Of a DNA stretch of 64,000 nt, positions 61,313 to 64,000 are shown one piece after another. The position numbers and the translations under genes were made by a program. The notes under the pieces are model-generated. The model had not been told where the DNA came from. It ran no database searches and was given only the letters and a program-made list of their open reading frames with translations. The DNA is from Bryobacterales bacterium (GTDB lineage: Bacteria > Acidobacteriota > Terriglobia > Bryobacterales > Bryobacteraceae): positions 62,001 to 126,000 of the forward strand of contig JADLDI010000099.1 of NCBI GenBank assembly GCA_020846745.1. The letters run 5' to 3'. Positions within the stretch are counted from its first letter, which is position 1. Each line of letters starts with the position of its first letter.

Positions 61313-62266
61313 ATGCTTACTCGCCGCCTGTTCCTCTCCGCAACCGCCGTTGCCGCTGTTTCGGCGCAGACGAAAATGACGCCGCGCCAGCGCGTGGACC
61401 GTGCTTTGGCCGGGCAACCGGTGGACCGGCCGCCAATCTCGTTGTGGCATCACTTTGGCCTGGAGAAGCAGGGTCCGGCGAAACATGCCGAAGCGACGCT
61501 TGCCTTTCATCGGAGTAATCGGACCGACCTGGTAAAGGTTATGAGCGACTTTCCGTTCCCCAAACCCGCGGCCGGCGCCTGGTGGGAGGTGAAGGAGCAG
61601 AAGAGTCCGTTTGCGCCGCAGCTTGAGGCGTTGACGATCATCAACAAGCAATTGGGCGGCAGCGCGCACTTCGTGGAGACGATCTTCAATCCGTGGAATC
61701 AGGCCGAAAAGATCTCGTCGAAGGAAGAAGTGAAGCGGATGATGACAGAGAATCCGCAACGGCTGCTGAATGCGTTGGAGGCGATCGCGAAGTCAGAAGC
61801 GAATCACGCGCGGCTGGCGCTGCAGAAGGGCGCGAGCGGGATCTTCCTGGCGATCGCCAATGCGGACCCGGCGGTGATGACGTTCGAGCAATACCGCAAG
61901 TTCAGCGAACCGTTTGACCGGATGGTGCTGGCCGCCGCGAGTTCGGCTCCGCTGAACGTCATGCACATCCATGGAGACAAGGTTTACCTGGACCATTTCC
62001 TCAGCGGATGGCCGCAGGCGGTAATCAACTATTCGGTGTCGGACACGAAGGTTTCGCTGGCGGCAACGCGGAAGAAGTTCGCGGGTGTGTTGGCCGGTGG
62101 GATTGACGAGGATGCGTATCCAAAGTTGTCGATAGGGGACCTGAAGTCGCAGGCAGCGAAGGCGAGGCAGGAGGTTGGCGCGAAGTTCATTCTGACGCCG
62201 GGATGTTCGGTTCCAAACGATACGCCGGCGGACAAGCTGAAGCTGCTGGCCCAAGCTGTCGGGTAG
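61313..62266 (+). CDS. UroD-like (uroporphyrinogen decarboxylase fold) protein, Tat-type signal
   Basis: This 317-aa protein begins MLTRRLFLSATAVAAVSAQ, a Tat-like signal. The rest follows the UroD/MtaA superfamily: MTPRQRVDRALAGQPVDRPP, DLVKVMSDFPFP, AIANADPAVMTFEQYRKFSEPFDRMV, LNVMHIHGDKVYLDHFLSGWPQAVI and AGVLAGGIDED, close to the motifs of corrinoid methyltransferases and non-haem UroD paralogues. Export is unusual. It ends with LTPGCSVPNDTPADKLKLLAQAV, the usual UroD C-terminus. Diverges from the large secreted gene with 45 nt between starts. Confidence 0.8.
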   Translation: MLTRRLFLSATAVAAVSAQTKMTPRQRVDRALAGQPVDRPPISLWHHFGLEKQGPAKHAEATLAFHRSNRTDLVKVMSDFPFPKPAAGAWWEVKEQKSPFAPQLEALTIINKQLGGSAHFVETIFNPWNQAEKISSKEEVKRMMTENPQRLLNALEAIAKSEANHARLALQKGASGIFLAIANADPAVMTFEQYRKFSEPFDRMVLAAASSAPLNVMHIHGDKVYLDHFLSGWPQAVINYSVSDTKVSLAATRKKFAGVLAGGIDEDAYPKLSIGDLKSQAAKARQEVGAKFILTPGCSVPNDTPADKLKLLAQAVG

Positions 62267-62461
62267 GACGCGGCAGGATTTGAGCGGGCGGGAAGCCGGC
62301 ACCGGAAGGATTTACTCGCCGCACGAACGCCCCGATAGAGCGAACAGGCGCCGAACGTACGAGGCATCACGCTTATCGCCGCTTTCCTGATTGGCCGAAT
62401 ACATGCATCCCTCTAAGCCATTCAGGCGAGCAGTTTCGCCGGCTCAAAGTAAGAGGGAATC

Positions 62462-64000
62462 ATGCATGTCGAAAGCATCCGGGCTATTTATGGTCCAAAC
62501 GTATATAGCAGCTTGCCGGTCCTGGTAATGAAACTGGATCTCGAGGATCTGGCGGGCAAAGAAAGCTATGAATTGCCGGGGTTTAACGACCGGCTGATCA
62601 GTCTGCTGCCTGGGGTCCACGAACACGTGTGCGGCCTGGGACGCCGCGGCGGATTCGTGGAGCGGCTGGAGGGCGGCACATGGTTCGGGCATATCGTCGA
62701 GCATGTCGCGCTGGAACTGACCGATGCCGTAGGCATCCCGGTGAATCGCGGGAAGACGCTAGCGGCAGGCGAACCAGGGAAGTTCCTGGTCGCTGTAGCG
62801 TTCCAGTCTGAGCCGGCAATGCGGGCGCTGTTGCGGACAGCGGTGGAGCTGGTACAAGCGCTGGTCGACAACAAGCCGTATCCGCTGGACGAGAAGATCG
62901 CGGAAGCGCGCGAACTCGCCGAGCGATCGTCGCTCGGTCCGAGCACGCAGGCGATCTTGGATGCGGCTGATGCGCGAAACATCCCATGGACGCGGCTCGA
63001 TACCGAATCGAGCCTATGCCGCCTCGGATTCGGAATTCATAGCCGGTATGTGGAAGCAACCATCTCGGGGCAGACAGGCGCGGTGGCGGTGGACATCGCA
63101 TCGAACAAGCACCTGACGAAGGCGTTGTTGCGCGAAGCCGGACTCCCGGCGCCGATGGGCGAAGTGGCGACCACACGAGAGGAAGCGTTGGCGGCATTTG
63201 AAAAGATCGGCGCGCCGGTTGTTGTGAAGCCGCTCGATGGTAATCAAGGCCGCGGAGTTTTTCTAAACCTCCAGACCGCCGACGAGGTGGCGGAAGCGTT
63301 CGAGTGCGCGAGTGATCATTCCCGGCGCGTTGTGATCGAGGAACTGTTCCGGGGCCGAGATTACCGGGTGCTGGTGGTGAACGGTCGCATGGTGGCCGCA
63401 AGCGAGAAGACCCCGGCGCACGTGATTGGGACCGGTACGCACAGGATTCGTGAACTGATCGACATCACGAACCGCGACCCGCGACGAAGCGAGCACCACT
63501 CGAAGGCGCTGAGTTCGATCAAGGTCGACCCTGTTATGGAGGCGTACCTACGCCGGCACGGCCGGTCGCTCGATACGGTTCCTGCGGCAGGTGAGACCGT
63601 TTGGCTGCGCGAAAGCGCGAACCTGTCGACCGGTGGCGAAGCTCGCGATGTAACCGATGCCGTGCATCCGACGATGGCGCGGATGTGCGAACGCGCCGCC
63701 AGGACCATCGGGCTGGACATCTGCGGTATCGACTTTGTGGTGCCGGATATATCGCAGGCATGGGACGGCACGGGCGGCATCATCGAGATCAACGCGGCGC
63801 CGGGGATTCGGATGCACGAGTTCCCAAGCGAGGGCAAACCGCGGCGGGCGGCAGCGGCGATCGTCGACATGCTGTTCCCTCCGCCATCGGACGGACGCAT
63901 TCCGCTGATTTCGATTACGGGGACGAACGGCAAGACCACGACCACGCGCATGATCGCGCACGCGATCGGGTCCACCGGCAAGGTGGTCGGCACCACGAGC
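62462..64000 (+). CDS. cphA: Cyanophycin synthetase, N-terminal 513 codons
   Basis: The enzyme polymerises aspartate and arginine into cyanophycin. From ATG 62462 (GAGGG about six bases upstream) the frame stays open to the right edge without a stop. An N-terminal domain opens VESIRAIYGPNVYSSLPVLV, with GLGRRGGFVERLEGGTWFGH IVEHVALEL. The ATP-grasp domain follows (KALLREAGLPAPMGEVATT, VVVKPLDGNQGRGVFL, GGIIEINAAPGIRMH). The Mur-ligase-like domain begins with P-loop GTNGKTTTTR near residue 486. No cyanophycinase is visible in the window. Not split from its usual position. Confidence 0.93.
   Translation, partial: MHVESIRAIYGPNVYSSLPVLVMKLDLEDLAGKESYELPGFNDRLISLLPGVHEHVCGLGRRGGFVERLEGGTWFGHIVEHVALELTDAVGIPVNRGKTLAAGEPGKFLVAVAFQSEPAMRALLRTAVELVQALVDNKPYPLDEKIAEARELAERSSLGPSTQAILDAADARNIPWTRLDTESSLCRLGFGIHSRYVEATISGQTGAVAVDIASNKHLTKALLREAGLPAPMGEVATTREEALAAFEKIGAPVVVKPLDGNQGRGVFLNLQTADEVAEAFECASDHSRRVVIEELFRGRDYRVLVVNGRMVAASEKTPAHVIGTGTHRIRELIDITNRDPRRSEHHSKALSSIKVDPVMEAYLRRHGRSLDTVPAAGETVWLRESANLSTGGEARDVTDAVHPTMARMCERAARTIGLDICGIDFVVPDISQAWDGTGGIIEINAAPGIRMHEFPSEGKPRRAAAAIVDMLFPPPSDGRIPLISITGTNGKTTTTRMIAHAIGSTGKVVGTTS

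Overview
The window looks like a chromosomal segment of a high-GC Acidobacteriota, most likely from the Bryobacteraceae/Solibacter side of the phylum. This is inferred from gene content. Supporting genes are a protein of the acidobacterial VWFA-related family, an Oar-like carboxypeptidase-regulatory TonB receptor, two PSD1-cytochrome/DUF1501 pairs, many Tat-signalled secreted proteins, a PASTA-less membrane Ser/Thr kinase and scattered short intergenic repeats. No rRNA, tRNA, CRISPR array, prophage or complete insertion sequence was seen.

Layout. 1-6.3 kb: a TPR protein entering from the left edge and an RND efflux adaptor/pump pair. 6.3-11.3 kb (minus): exported VOC and TPR proteins, an RlmI-type methyltransferase coupled to HtpX, and Hsp20 with a near-consensus promoter. 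11.4-13.4 kb (minus): anti-sigma factor, ECF-like sigma factor and a 70-aa protein, with palindromes upstream of the sigma gene. 13.7-14.8 kb: four 11-nt direct repeats, DoxX, then a nucleotidyltransferase gene bracketed by a perfect 46-nt direct repeat with a stub of its HEPN partner. 14.8-20.2 kb: peroxiredoxin diverging from a PSD1/DUF1501 operon. 20.2-24.2 kb (minus): FRG protein, class C acid phosphatase, Flp pilin, DUF362 lipoprotein and squalene-cyclase-like protein.

24.3-26.5 kb: a translationally coupled NlpC/P60 peptidase and dipeptide epimerase, which resembles a murein-peptide module whose epimerase carries a Tat-like signal. 26.6-30.4 kb: outer-membrane barrels plus a VWFA protein, including a polypeptide with two tandem barrel domains. 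30.5-37.7 kb: CpaF ATPase, a degenerate sulfatase-like protein, a two-domain esterase and the Oar-like receptor. 37.8-39.2 kb: TrmO with a C-terminal extension and a VapBC-type pair. 39.2-45.3 kb: a second PSD1/DUF1501 pair and a large GH-like secreted protein. 45.5-52.7 kb: UvrC/Cho-like protein, aldo/keto reductase, Ig-like protein, SEC-C protein, Ser/Thr kinase, DHH phosphoesterase and GNAT. 52.8-57.2 kb: pirin, TMEM175-type channel and cytochrome bd oxidase. 57.3-64 kb: secreted proteins of uncertain role, a Tat-signalled UroD-like protein and the first 513 codons of cyanophycin synthetase, cut by the right edge.

The strongest unexplained signals are the repeat-bracketed nucleotidyltransferase with a truncated HEPN, the 11-nt repeats before doxX, the Tat-exported relatives of normally cytosolic enzymes (dipeptide epimerase, UroD, VOC), the duplicated and fused barrels, and several dispersed repeat families (33-nt, heptamer and 18-nt). 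No complete novel system could be established from sequence reading alone.
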